The translations under genes and the position numbers were made by a program. Shown here one piece after another: positions 17,830-26,183 of a stretch of DNA of 64,000 nucleotides. Origin of the DNA: Flammeovirgaceae bacterium (GTDB lineage: Bacteria; Bacteroidota; Bacteroidia; Cytophagales; Cyclobacteriaceae); assembly GCA_021298015.1 (NCBI GenBank), contig JAJTGY010000015.1, positions 50,646 through 114,645 on the forward strand. Reading direction: 5' to 3'. Numbering within the stretch: the first letter of the stretch is position 1; each line of letters opens with the position of its first letter. Below the pieces are notes generated by a model. The model did no database searches and had not been told where the DNA came from. It saw only the letters and a program-made list of their open reading frames with translations.

Positions 17830-18440
17830 TGGAATTACTCTGGGTTTTTCTGGTTGGTTTGGTATTCAGCTTCATTGGCTCCATACCGCCCGGTACGCTT
17901 AACCTGTGTGTGCTGCAACTGGGTCTGGAACGCAAAGTGGCTACGGCCCTTCGGTTTGCCTTGGCGGTTTCCATCGTGGAGTATCCTTACACCTGGATCG
18001 GGATTCAGTTCGAATACTGGATTACGAACAACCCCCTGGTGATCGAAAACTTCAGACTGATAGCAGCCGTGGTGATGATACTTTTGGGTGCGCTCAACCT
18101 TTGGTCAGCCCGCAAGCCTACGGCCTTCGCCAGGCGGTTTGAAGAGAGCGGATTTCGCAGAGGGTTTGTCTTAAGCGTGTTGAACCCGCTGGCCATACCG
18201 TATTGGATCGGTGTAACGGCTTATCTCAAATCGCAGGGATGGATTAATCTGAGCAGTGTGTGGTTACTGCACAGCTACATTCTGGGCACGGCTGTTGGGG
18301 CCATGTTACTACTCACCGTGTTTGCCTTTATGGCGCAGCGTGTTTCACGCTATGTCAGCGGGGCGTGGGCCAAACTTGTGCCGGGCTTCGTATTGCTGGC
18401 TCTCGGGCTCTATGCTTTTGTACAGTACCTGTTCCTTTAA
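17829..18440 (+). CDS. LysE-family transporter
   Basis: A 203-residue polytopic membrane protein with about six hydrophobic segments. The N-terminus SFIGSIPPGTLNLCVLQLGLERKVATALRFALAVSIVEY carries the LysE/RhtB signature (PGP/PPGT loop) and SGFRRGFVLSVLNPLAIPYWIGVTAYL is the conserved middle loop. LysE proteins export amino acids. ATG 17829 shares its A with the stop of the ATP-grasp gene. If the ATP-grasp enzyme makes a small amino-acid conjugate, this could be its exporter; that is inference only. Confidence 0.85.
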   Translation: MELLWVFLVGLVFSFIGSIPPGTLNLCVLQLGLERKVATALRFALAVSIVEYPYTWIGIQFEYWITNNPLVIENFRLIAAVVMILLGALNLWSARKPTAFARRFEESGFRRGFVLSVLNPLAIPYWIGVTAYLKSQGWINLSSVWLLHSYILGTAVGAMLLLTVFAFMAQRVSRYVSGAWAKLVPGFVLLALGLYAFVQYLFL

Positions 18441-18450
18441 TTTTTCGTTG

Positions 18451-18458
18451 TACCTTTC
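18451..18458 (+). promoter_or_regulatory. -7 box (TACCTTTC) just before the small protein gene
   Basis: One mismatch to TAnnTTTG (last base). It ends 3 nt before ATG 18462, so the transcript would be leaderless or nearly so. Confidence 0.45.
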
Positions 18459-18461
18459 GGT

Positions 18462-18638
18462 ATGAAAGTGGAGAGAACAACTCCAGAAAAGATACACGCC
18501 AAGCGGCAAGCTGAATTTGAAGCCATGAAGCCGGAAGAACGCCTACGCCTGTTGCGCGTTTGGCAGGAGCGTTTGCGAAAGCCGGGGGTGAATTATTCCT
18601 ATGAGGGACTGACTGTAAAAATGGTCCGGCAGGCATGA
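18462..18638 (+). CDS. 58-aa basic helical protein paired with a nucleotidyltransferase
   Basis: A short frame from ATG 18462 to TGA 18636-18638 encodes MKVERTTPEKIHAKRQ followed by a charged helical region (EAMKPEERLRLLRVWQERLRKPG) and VNYSYEGLTVKMVRQA. I do not recognise a named family. Support comes from the -7 box immediately upstream and the 4-nt ATGA overlap with the downstream nucleotidyltransferase, which shows the pair is translated together. The charged helix could bind the partner protein or nucleic acid. The module resembles two-gene toxin-antitoxin or AbiEii-type pairs, but this is unproven. Confidence 0.65.
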   Translation: MKVERTTPEKIHAKRQAEFEAMKPEERLRLLRVWQERLRKPGVNYSYEGLTVKMVRQA

Positions 18639-19129
18639 GCCTTTTCAGTCCTTTTCATTTAAAGCTAATTGTATCGTTGGTAAAAAACGAAGTGCGATTC
18701 ATTGTGGTTGGCGGCTTTGCCGTCATTTATTACGGTGTTTCTCGGGGCACAGGTGATCTTGATTTGTTAGTGGAGCCGACCCGGTCGAACGGGGAGCGTG
18801 TGCTGAAGGCCTTCCGTGAACTTGGGCTTTCCTTCGAAGACCTGGACGCTTCAGATTTTGAAAATGCAATATTTCTTGCCTTTGGATTTGAGCCCGATGC
18901 TGTTGATGTATTGACCTTTACGCCCGGCATTGATTACGCTACTGCGTACGCCCGCGCAAATCAGTTTTCGGTCTCACCGGAAATAAAAGTCAAAATCATA
19001 CACATTGATGACCTTATTGCGAACAAGACTAGTTTAAACAGGCAAGGCGCCAAAGCACTTCTGGATCAATACGATGTTCAGGAGTTAGTCAGAATTAAAA
19101 ATCAAAAATCTGAAAACCGAAATTCCTAA
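18635..19129 (+). CDS. Nucleotidyltransferase-fold protein (DUF6036/AbiEii-like)
   Basis: A 164-residue protein with the minimal nucleotidyltransferase core: VRFIVVGGFAVIYYGVSRGTGDLDLLVEPTRSNGERV, where GG and the D-x-D pair (DLDLLV) are the metal/nucleotide motif, and a later DVDVLTFTP-like acidic strand (DAVDVLTFTPG). C-terminal VKIIHIDDLIANKTSLNRQGAKALLDQYDVQEL is the usual ID-dLI-nK end of AbiEii-like and DUF6036 families. Such proteins act as toxins or tRNA-modifying transferases in some systems. It overlaps the 58-aa gene. The last residues (KNQKSENRNS) look like read-through into simple A-rich sequence. Confidence 0.8.
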   Translation: MSLFSPFHLKLIVSLVKNEVRFIVVGGFAVIYYGVSRGTGDLDLLVEPTRSNGERVLKAFRELGLSFEDLDASDFENAIFLAFGFEPDAVDVLTFTPGIDYATAYARANQFSVSPEIKVKIIHIDDLIANKTSLNRQGAKALLDQYDVQELVRIKNQKSENRNS

Positions 19130-19149
19130 ATTCGAAATCGTCAGTTAAA

Positions 19150-19926
19150 ATGTTACTCGCCTTCGACATCGGCAACAGTGATATCACCATCGGCTTGTGG
19201 AACGGCCAGGCCTGGAGCCATCATTGGCGTGTTCCGTCACGGCCCGATCAGCCCGAATTGTTCTATGGCGTAAAAATCCGTGATTATTTTCTCGAAGCAT
19301 CGCTTCAACGCGAACATATCGAGACTATCGTGATCAGCAGCGTGGTGCCGGGTCTCAATGAAAAGATCAAGAACGTTATTCGCTCGTTGTTTATCCGCGA
19401 GCCGATTTTTCTCGGTCCGAAAGTATATGAGCAATTGCCGCTGGAGGTGCTCAACCCCTATGAAATTGGCAGCGACCTGGTGGCCAACGCCATGGCTGCG
19501 TACTCCAAGTTTGGACAAAACTGTGTAGTGGTAGACTTTGGCACCGCGCTTACTTTCACTACGGTGAACCGCAATGGAAAAATTCTGGGCGTTTCCATTG
19601 TACCCGGTCTGCGCACCGCCATCAAAGCGCTAAGCCAGAATACAGCCAAGTTGTTTGATGTGCCGCTGGAAATGCCCCGCTCTGCGCTGGGCACGAACAC
19701 GGTAACGGCCATTCAATCCGGAATTGTAATTGGTTACGATGGGTTGGTGCGCAGCATGATTGAGGCCATTCGCCAGGAGCTGGGCAGTCCGTGTTTGGCC
19801 GTGGCTACGGGTGGCCTGTCGTTCGTGATTACGTCATTGAAAGAATATTTCCAGGTAGTAGACCCGCAACTTACGCTGGATGGCCTTCGTTTCATCGGGG
19901 AGCACATTAGCAACGGAAAGAAGTAG
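19150..19926 (+). CDS. coaX: Type III pantothenate kinase
   Basis: A 258-residue cytosolic enzyme of the ASKHA superfamily that phosphorylates pantothenate, the first step of coenzyme A synthesis. Motifs: [16 protein letters not shown] (phosphate 1), [36 protein letters not shown] (pantothenate site and phosphate 2), and [25 protein letters not shown] with [24 protein letters not shown]. The length is typical. It is followed after 20 nt by nudK. Confidence 0.95.
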   Translation: MLLAFDIGNSDITIGLWNGQAWSHHWRVPSRPDQPELFYGVKIRDYFLEASLQREHIETIVISSVVPGLNEKIKNVIRSLFIREPIFLGPKVYEQLPLEVLNPYEIGSDLVANAMAAYSKFGQNCVVVDFGTALTFTTVNRNGKILGVSIVPGLRTAIKALSQNTAKLFDVPLEMPRSALGTNTVTAIQSGIVIGYDGLVRSMIEAIRQELGSPCLAVATGGLSFVITSLKEYFQVVDPQLTLDGLRFIGEHISNGKK

Positions 19927-19946
19927 TTCCGCGTGCCGCCCTCACC

Positions 19947-20525
19947 ATGATCACCAACGTCAAAATCACCAATACCGAAGTTCTCTCCGACAACTGGTAT
20001 GTGTTGCGGAAACTGACTTACGAGTACACCAAAAAAGATGGCACCCGGCACGTGCAAAGCCGGGAAGTATACGACCGCGGCAATGGCGCCACTATCTTGC
20101 TTTACAACAAAGAACAACAAACCGTCATCCTCACCCGGCAGTTTCGATTGCCTACATTTGTAAACGGCAACGAAACCGGTATGTTGATTGAAGCCTGTGC
20201 CGGCTTGCTGGATAAAGACAATGCCGAGGATTGCATCAGGCGCGAAACCGAGGAAGAGACAGGTTACAAGATCAGTGCGGTGCGCAAAGTTTTTGAAGCC
20301 TACATGTCGCCCGGTTCCGTTACCGAAGTGTTACATTTTTTCGTTGCTGCCTATGCACCGGAGATGAAGGTAGCCGAAGGCGGAGGCGTAGCCCGAGAAG
20401 AAGAAAACATCGAGGTGCTGGAACTTAGCTTTCAGCAGGCATTGGAAATGGTGGACCGGGGCGAAATCAAAGACGGCAAAACCATCATGCTGTTGCAATA
20501 CGCACAACTTCACGGAATTCTGTGA
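19947..20525 (+). CDS. nudK: NUDIX hydrolase, GDP-mannose pyrophosphatase NudK-like
   Basis: A 192-residue NUDIX enzyme. The N-terminus ([31 protein letters not shown]) closely follows the NudK pattern, and the Nudix box is readable as [24 protein letters not shown]-terminal [20 protein letters not shown] is also NudK-like. It would hydrolyse GDP-mannose to mannose-1-phosphate and GMP. ADP-ribose pyrophosphatase is the main alternative. Confidence 0.82.
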   Translation: MITNVKITNTEVLSDNWYVLRKLTYEYTKKDGTRHVQSREVYDRGNGATILLYNKEQQTVILTRQFRLPTFVNGNETGMLIEACAGLLDKDNAEDCIRRETEEETGYKISAVRKVFEAYMSPGSVTEVLHFFVAAYAPEMKVAEGGGVAREEENIEVLELSFQQALEMVDRGEIKDGKTIMLLQYAQLHGIL

Positions 20526-20604
20526 GCTATACCGGCCCCGCGGCACTTCGGGGGTAACGTTGCCCGTGCTCTGACTAGCGGTTTTCGCTATCTTTACCAG
20601 CACT

Positions 20605-21618
20605 ATGCTATTCTCGCGCTCCGGAAACCTGGCCATAGACCTGGGCAACACCAATACGTTGTTGCGCGATCAGCATCACTTGCTCTTGAGTGAGCCCTCG
20701 GTGCTGATCGTGGACGAAGACAGCCACCGCATTGAAGCTGTGGGCGAGCAAGCCTACGCGATGTTGGAAAAAACCCATCACCACCTCAAGCCCATCCGGC
20801 CGTTGCGCGGGGGCGTTATTTCCGATGGTGAGTCGGCCAAGCAGATGATGCGGGCCCTCGTGCGCAAAGCCAGCCGACCCTCGTTGTTGCGCGGGTTTCA
20901 ATTCCTCATTTCGGGTGTGCCCTACGATACCACGCCCGTAGAGAAACGTGCCCTGCGCGATACCCTGGATCAGTTCTCGGCCCGCCATACCCATCTGGTA
21001 CATGAACCTTTGGCGGCCGCCCTCGGCATGGGGCTCAACATTCAGGAGCCTGAGGGCAAGCTGGTGGTGGACATCGGTGGCGGCATCACCGAAGTGGTGG
21101 TGATTTCGCTCTCCGGTGTAGTGGCTTTCCAGTCCGTCCGCGTGGCAGGCGACACCCTGGATGAAGAAATTCAGGATTACTTCAGACGCGAGCACCATCT
21201 CGCTATTGGATTAAAAACAGCCGAGCAGTTGAAAAAAGAACTCGGTTGCGTCTACGAGCCGATCGCGTCCAGCACGATTGGCCGACTGGTAAAGGGCAAA
21301 GACCTGCGCGAAGGGATTCCGTCCACCCGCTGGGTGAACGAGGCCGAGATCTCCCGCGTACTGGACCGCCCCTTCCGTCAAATTGAATCGTGTATTCATC
21401 AATCGCTGGAGGCTTGCCCTCCCGAATTGGCGGGCGACCTATACCGCACCGGTATGTTCGTGACAGGCGGCCATGCCCGGCTTACAGGATTGGCTGAGCG
21501 TTTTCATAAACTATTTCAAATACCGGTGCATGTGGATCCGCAGGCACTGCTCTCGGTGAGCAAAGGTATTGCCCACATCCTCAACCGGCCAGCAGCGTTT
21601 CGCAGCGTGTTGATGTGA
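20605..21618 (+). CDS. MreB-like actin-family protein
   Basis: A 337-residue MreB/Mbl-type actin homologue: phosphate 1 NLAIDLGNTNTLL, connect 1 around LRGGVISDGESAKQMMRALV, phosphate 2 KLVVDIGGGITEVVVISLSGVV, adenosine motif MFVTGGHARLTGLAERF, and LSVSKGIAHIL at the end. MreB guides rod-shaped wall synthesis. It stands alone, without mreC, mreD or rodA nearby, and is divergent from typical MreB (RDQHHLLLSEPSVLIV in place of the usual KG-vvl-EPSVVA), so it is probably a paralogue rather than the main rod-shape gene. A TATCTTTA box lies about 12 nt before the ATG. Confidence 0.82.
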   Translation: MLFSRSGNLAIDLGNTNTLLRDQHHLLLSEPSVLIVDEDSHRIEAVGEQAYAMLEKTHHHLKPIRPLRGGVISDGESAKQMMRALVRKASRPSLLRGFQFLISGVPYDTTPVEKRALRDTLDQFSARHTHLVHEPLAAALGMGLNIQEPEGKLVVDIGGGITEVVVISLSGVVAFQSVRVAGDTLDEEIQDYFRREHHLAIGLKTAEQLKKELGCVYEPIASSTIGRLVKGKDLREGIPSTRWVNEAEISRVLDRPFRQIESCIHQSLEACPPELAGDLYRTGMFVTGGHARLTGLAERFHKLFQIPVHVDPQALLSVSKGIAHILNRPAAFRSVLM

Positions 21619-21663
21619 AGTTTGTTCCTCCGATTCCGGTGCTCACATGCCGACAAAATTCAT

Positions 21664-22089
21664 CTAAGCCGCTTTTGGCCACTTCCACGCCTGCCATACA
21701 ATGCCGCTGGTGACGATGCTTTCCATGACGGCATAAAACACGTAAGCGGCAACCTCGGGTGTTACGGGCATTGACGTTACCGCTATGAGCACCATATTGC
21801 CGGTGAACGCCACACCGAAGATAATATTAGCCCACCGCGCAACGGATGCCCGGGCGAGCACGGAGAGAATAATCACCAAGGGAGGCAACGCCATTAATAC
21901 CGAGGCAGCGAATACCTTTAGCGGATTGTTCAAGAGGGTATTGCCACTCACCAACTTCCCGGCTTCACCGGGGATATACAGGGCGAAGTAGTCGCCATAT
22001 ACATACAAGAACATGACGGTCGTCCACAGCGCTACGAGTCTGACCCGAATGCTGGCGGGGAGTTGGTTAAGCATGCAATTAGAATTCAT
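21664..22089 (-). CDS. DUF6326-family membrane protein
   Basis: A protein of about 141 residues with four membrane helices: ALWTTVMFLYVYGDYFALY, VFAASVLMALPPLVIILSVL, ANIIFGVAFTGNMVLIAVTS, and AYVFYAVMESIVTSGIVWQAW. The LWTTVMFLYVYGDYF segment matches the DUF6326 family. The function is unknown. The frame is open from TTG 22110; ATG 22089 (MNSNCMLNQLP) or ATG 22074 are more likely starts. The palindromic element at 22142-22283 lies immediately upstream. Confidence 0.7.
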   Translation of the reverse strand: MNSNCMLNQLPASIRVRLVALWTTVMFLYVYGDYFALYIPGEAGKLVSGNTLLNNPLKVFAASVLMALPPLVIILSVLARASVARWANIIFGVAFTGNMVLIAVTSMPVTPEVAAYVFYAVMESIVTSGIVWQAWKWPKAA

Positions 22090-22141
22090 TTGGCTAGAGA
22101 CGAGCAACAAACGATTAGGTTACATTCGCCCCCCAAAAACA

Positions 22142-22283
22142 TTTAAGGGCATCTCTAAAAACCTCGACCTGTCATACCGGACTGGTTCCGGTATCTGATT
22201 CGGTGTGGTTGGAATGGGATTCCGGCACAAGGGCCGGAATGACATTTAGATTTTTTTGGTGGATTTTAGTGATGCCCCTAATA
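22142..22283. repeat. MITE-like palindromic element with terminal inverted repeats
   Basis: The two ends, 22142-22165 and 22260-22283, are imperfect inverted copies of each other (about 19 of 24 positions match, sharing the blocks GGGCATC and CTAAAA). Inside are two strong hairpins: ATACCGGA/TCCGGTAT at 22174-22194 and ATTCCGGC/GCCGGAAT at 22219-22240. The hairpins are themselves inverted relatives (TGTCATnCCGG on one side, CCGGAATGACA on the other), so the whole 142 bp folds as one large palindrome. This is the architecture of a MITE or a REPIN-type doublet. There is no transposase in it. The second hairpin followed by a T-run at 22251-22257 could act as a plus-strand terminator. Confidence 0.65.
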
Positions 22284-22333
22284 TTGAATAGAATGTCAAA
22301 CGCGAATTACGGGTGCGCACGATATGCGGGCGA

Positions 22334-23054
22334 TCAAAACTTCGGAGGTGTTTGTCGCAAAATTTGCTGCAACACCTGGCAAAACTGGGGCAATTCAGTT
22401 TCCAATTGCACGGGCCGCTCCAACGGCAACGGCAAAAAATTCCTCCATGTTACCGAAAGCATAGCGCCTGAAAAAGTGGCCTTTATCAGCCTGCAGCTGT
22501 TTCATCTCCTCAAAGGCCAGCCGTTCAAACTCGCTAACCCAATACGGATCCAAAACCGAGTATCGATGAGACGTGAGTTTGTGCTCCAGCCAGAGTGCGT
22601 GTGCAAACTCATGTAACAACAGATTCAGCCCGTCTTCATCGCGATGAAGCCCCCTCCTTACACCCGTCCAGCCAAAGACAATGGTTCGCAACCCGGGATT
22701 CACTTCGCCCTGATGCCGCTGGCCGGTGATCTTCGATTCACAGTCAGCGGAATAAATAATGATTCGCGTCCAAAAGGTGAGGCTCTCGGGCGGAAAACGA
22801 AGCACCCGTTGCGCAGCTGCGCTGCTTATGATTGTTTTCCTTTCCCTTGTCAGCTTAATCTTCCGGGGAATAAAATCGAAGTACTCGTAATGATCGCGCA
22901 CAAGCCGGAGAAAATGCAGCTTATTTTCCCCCGTTAATCGATTGTAGAATTTGTATTGCCCGTGAAGCACACTATGAAATAGCGGACCGAAATAGGTACG
23001 AAATCTCGCCTCCGCAATTGCTTTACAGACTTGACCGTACAGCCACCCTAACAA
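22334..23054 (-). pseudogene. MtfA-like zinc peptidase (M90) with a 3' frameshift
   Basis: The reading frame encodes an M90/MtfA-type metallopeptidase with the zinc motif LLLHEFAHAL and the downstream MEEFFAVAV segment. That frame ends early at 22395 with an unrelated tail. In the neighbouring frame the normal ending ERPVQLETELPQFCQVLQQIL continues to a TGA at 22334-22336. The total span is 721 nt, one more than a multiple of three, so one extra base (probably a G in the TTGGAG stretch around 22422-22428) accounts for the break. The start is TTG 23054; an in-frame TGA upstream leaves no ATG. The truncated product may still hold the catalytic site. An assembly error is possible. Confidence 0.75.
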
Positions 23055-23122
23055 CTCAAAGAGTAAACCCCTTATACGCGTTCAGTAAATCAGAAAAACT
23101 CCCCGTATAAGGCATTCCGGCA

Positions 23123-24283
23123 TCACACCCTCTCCAATGCCTGCTTCAAATCGCTGATGAGGTAATCCGCATCCTCCAGGCCAACATACAACCGAATCAA
23201 CCGATGCCGCTCCTCAGCCGGGTTGAATTCATCAGGCCGTATGGAGACGGCCGAAGGAATCACCAATGACTCGTGGCCTCCCCAGCTCACGGCCATGAAA
23301 AACCGTTGCAGCGAATTACAGAACATCTCCACCTGCTGCAGCGTGGTAGCCCGAAGCACGATGCTGAATAAGCCACCTGCATTTTTCATTTGCTTTTTCG
23401 CCAGTTCGTATTGCAGAAAAGAGGGATGGAACGGAAAAATCACCCGCTCCACCTTGGGATGGGCAGCCAGATAATCCACCACCGCATGGGTAGTGTTGCA
23501 GATACGCTCCATGCGCAGCGGCAAGGTGCGCAGGCCACGGATCAAGAGCCATGCGTTCATGGGTGAAATGTTACCTCCAATGTTCAAAAACTCGCCTTCA
23601 AAAATCTTCTGGATATGTTGGCGCGAGCCGGTGACCACACCCGCCACTACATCGCTGTGGCCGCTGATGAATTTGGTTGCACTCTGCGCCACCAGGTCGA
23701 TGCCCATTTTGTGCGGTTGTTGGTACAGCGGGCCCGAGTAGCTGTTGTCGATCATGGTAACAATACCGCGGTTTCGGGCGAGCGTGGCCACGGCCCCTAA
23801 ATCCTGAAGCTCGTACGTAAACGTGTTGGGCGATTCGAGGTAGATTAGTTTGGTGTTCGGACGAAGCGCCTGTTCAAAATTTTTGGTTTGGGTGCCATCG
23901 ACAAATGTGGTGGTAATGCCGAAGCGCGGCAGTAGCTTTTCAAACAACTTGATCGTCCAGCTATACGGGCGTGCCACACTCACGATGTGATCGCCCTGTT
24001 GCAGCAAGGCCAATAGCGGAATACTGATGGCCGCAATTCCACTTCCAAAAACCAGGGCATCATCGGCACCATCAAGGGCCGCCAGTTTTTTGCGCAAAAT
24101 ATCTACGGTCGGGTTGTTACCGCGGCTGTAAAGGGTAGCGTGGTACTCATCGGCCAGTGCCGCCCGAAACTCCGCGACCGTGCGAAAGGCAAAGTTGCTG
24201 CTTTGAATAATGGGCGGAGCAATCGCATTGAAGTATTGGTCGCGATCTTCGCCCAGTTCATTCAGGATGTAGGAAAGTTCCAT
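23123..24283 (-). CDS. Cys/Met metabolism PLP-dependent enzyme (trans-sulfuration family)
   Basis: A 386-residue fold-type I PLP enzyme. The Schiff-base lysine is in DLVAQSATKFISGHSDVVAGVVTG, the cofactor-binding region is ALVFGSGIAAISIPLLALLQQGDHIVS and VTMIDNSYSGPLYQQPHKMGIDLV, and the C-terminal domain carries VSWGGHESLVIPSAV and RLYVGLEDADYLISDL. Members include cystathionine gamma-synthase, cystathionine beta/gamma-lyase and methionine gamma-lyase. The sequence does not decide between them. It is a single gene; a 14-bp tandem repeat lies just before its start. Confidence 0.88.
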   Translation of the reverse strand: MELSYILNELGEDRDQYFNAIAPPIIQSSNFAFRTVAEFRAALADEYHATLYSRGNNPTVDILRKKLAALDGADDALVFGSGIAAISIPLLALLQQGDHIVSVARPYSWTIKLFEKLLPRFGITTTFVDGTQTKNFEQALRPNTKLIYLESPNTFTYELQDLGAVATLARNRGIVTMIDNSYSGPLYQQPHKMGIDLVAQSATKFISGHSDVVAGVVTGSRQHIQKIFEGEFLNIGGNISPMNAWLLIRGLRTLPLRMERICNTTHAVVDYLAAHPKVERVIFPFHPSFLQYELAKKQMKNAGGLFSIVLRATTLQQVEMFCNSLQRFFMAVSWGGHESLVIPSAVSIRPDEFNPAEERHRLIRLYVGLEDADYLISDLKQALERV

Positions 24284-24290
24284 GGTTCAG

Positions 24291-24332
24291 GATGCTGGAT
24301 ACTTGATGTTGGATACCAGATGCTGGATTACT
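24291..24332. repeat. 14-bp tandem repeat, three copies
   Basis: Three imperfect copies of a 14-nt unit, each containing GATGYTGGAT, begin at 24291, 24305 and 24319, between the PLP enzyme start and the esterase stop. Confidence 0.6.
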
Positions 24333-24366
24333 GTCCTTACTTCTCTATTCTCATCTTCTAATCTTC

Positions 24367-26091
24367 TCAATAACTCCAGCTTTTCGTATCCGCCCCGCGG
24401 GGTGCACTTTGTTCGATGCGCTTCAAAATGCGCGGCAGGTACATGGTGTTGTAGCGCAGGCGCGAGATGTAGTTCGGATTTTCATGATCTCCATTCCAGC
24501 AATGTTCAGCCCTGTCGCCATAATCCACTTCGCCTGCGTAAAACGGATTGTTGGTCTTCTTCAGGAAATCTTCCATCAGGTACACCGCATTGTTTAGATA
24601 ATAGTTATCCATATCGCCACAATAGATGTGAATCTTTCCCTGTAGTTTGGGTCCCAGTGTTTTCCAATCGCGCTCCAGAATGTGGCGCAAATCATAATGC
24701 TCGCGCCAGTAGGCCGCTACCTCCGGGTCGATATCGCCCGTCTCTTTATTGAAGATGCGTTTCGGATAACCATCGTCACCCTGGGGTGAATACACCGCTT
24801 CCCAGATATCCCACTGCTGTCCGCTCCGCGATTTGGTACCGAGCGCCAACTCGTAGTAATTGCTCTCCTGCATGGTGCTTTGAATCTGGCCGAGGTAATT
24901 GCGGTGCGAAGGGATCGGCAGCTTTTTGAAATCACTCTCGTACCAGTAGGCATTTTTCTGTTTGTAAATGTCAACCAGGCAAAACGCGCGAAAGTCGATG
25001 GGATCGGGACAGGCCGCAAAGCAGCCGTTGAACTCATCGGGATAGAACATTTGCACGGCCAGCGCCTCCCAGCCCCCGGTGGAGCCGCCATAGGTGAAGC
25101 GTGCCCAGCCCTGCCCGATGCCGCGGAATTTCTTCTCAATCTCCGGCAGCAACTCGTACATGATAGCATCGCCATACGGGCCAAGGTTAGCCGAGTTCAC
25201 GGCATAAGAATCATCGTAGTAGGGATTCGCGTGCTGGATTTCCACCACCAAGAATCGGGGGAAGTTTTTGCTGGTCCACTGCTTGTAAAAGTTGTAAGCC
25301 TCCTGCTTCTGTATTTTGTTATAGCCATAGATGCCGAACCGGGAACTGTAGTCAGTGGTATCCATATCGGCCGGTGGTGGCTCGGTGCTGAATCCGCCAA
25401 AATCGCTGGGAAAGTGCCCGTGGTAAATCATCAGCGGGTAACGCGCCTCGGGATGTTCATCAAATCCCTCAGGCACCAGCACGTGGGCGCCCAGGAACAT
25501 CGGGCGACCCCAGAACTCGCTCAGCATCTTGCTTTCAATCTTGATGTGCTTGACATACTTCGTGTCTCTCGGCTCCTCCACCGGTGGAATTTTCTGATCC
25601 ATCACAAGGTCAACTGCCTGGCTGGATTGCGGATCAATCGAAACTTTCACGGGCGTACTGTAAAAGTTGCCCGGCTTGCGATTCCACTGTTGACCTTCAC
25701 CCTGGTCGGGCGGAAGCTTCACCGTGTGGCCTGTTTTGAGGTTGAATGTTTCGTAGCGGTTGATGAGTGCCTGCACGTAGTAATCGCCCTTGGGGATGTC
25801 ACCGATGTTACGAATGGGAAAACCGAAGGCCTCCCCGCTGACGGTGATTTTATCACCCGGCTTCATGCCCTCCACATCGAGGCCAAAAACAAGCTGGGTG
25901 TTGAGCCCATCCCCGATCTGAAAGCGTGGCTCGGCCTTATCGTTGTTGGCCAGCAGCAGTAACAGGCGGCCGTCCTGTGCCTGATCGCTCAGCTCCTTTG
26001 TAAAGGAGATGGTAAAAGAAACGCGGTTTCGGGTATCGGGTGACGAGCATTGAATTAGCAATGCCAGCAGAAGCAAAACAGAAATGCGCAT
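24367..26091 (-). CDS. Secreted alpha/beta-hydrolase (esterase-like) lipoprotein
   Basis: A 574-residue protein with a lipoprotein signal (MRISVLLLLALLIQCSS, Cys near 15). The N-terminal region (about 25-190) is beta-rich with DVEGMKPGDKITVSGEAFGFPI. The C-terminal domain is an alpha/beta-hydrolase: YPLMIYHGHFPSDFGG, the nucleophile elbow ARFTYGGSTGGWEALAVQMFYPDEF, and a likely acid/His pair near CGDMDNYYLN and GDRAEHCWNGDHENP. This resembles the Esterase D or Fes-like esterase family found in Bacteroidota surface lipoproteins. The substrate is unknown. ATG 26091 begins the signal peptide; the open frame reaches 26157. Confidence 0.78.
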   Translation of the reverse strand: MRISVLLLLALLIQCSSPDTRNRVSFTISFTKELSDQAQDGRLLLLLANNDKAEPRFQIGDGLNTQLVFGLDVEGMKPGDKITVSGEAFGFPIRNIGDIPKGDYYVQALINRYETFNLKTGHTVKLPPDQGEGQQWNRKPGNFYSTPVKVSIDPQSSQAVDLVMDQKIPPVEEPRDTKYVKHIKIESKMLSEFWGRPMFLGAHVLVPEGFDEHPEARYPLMIYHGHFPSDFGGFSTEPPPADMDTTDYSSRFGIYGYNKIQKQEAYNFYKQWTSKNFPRFLVVEIQHANPYYDDSYAVNSANLGPYGDAIMYELLPEIEKKFRGIGQGWARFTYGGSTGGWEALAVQMFYPDEFNGCFAACPDPIDFRAFCLVDIYKQKNAYWYESDFKKLPIPSHRNYLGQIQSTMQESNYYELALGTKSRSGQQWDIWEAVYSPQGDDGYPKRIFNKETGDIDPEVAAYWREHYDLRHILERDWKTLGPKLQGKIHIYCGDMDNYYLNNAVYLMEDFLKKTNNPFYAGEVDYGDRAEHCWNGDHENPNYISRLRYNTMYLPRILKRIEQSAPRGADTKSWSY

Positions 26092-26183
26092 AGGTTGAAG
26101 TTTTGGGGGAAGATAAGGGGGGAAAGGGACTCCCGCAATGAAGAGATCATCCGGCACTTGCCGCTAGTAGCCGTTCGGCTGCA

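Noticed and set aside
20536..20554. CCCCG/CGGGG hairpin after nudK as a terminator
   Set aside because: Only 5 bp of stem and no T-run follow it.
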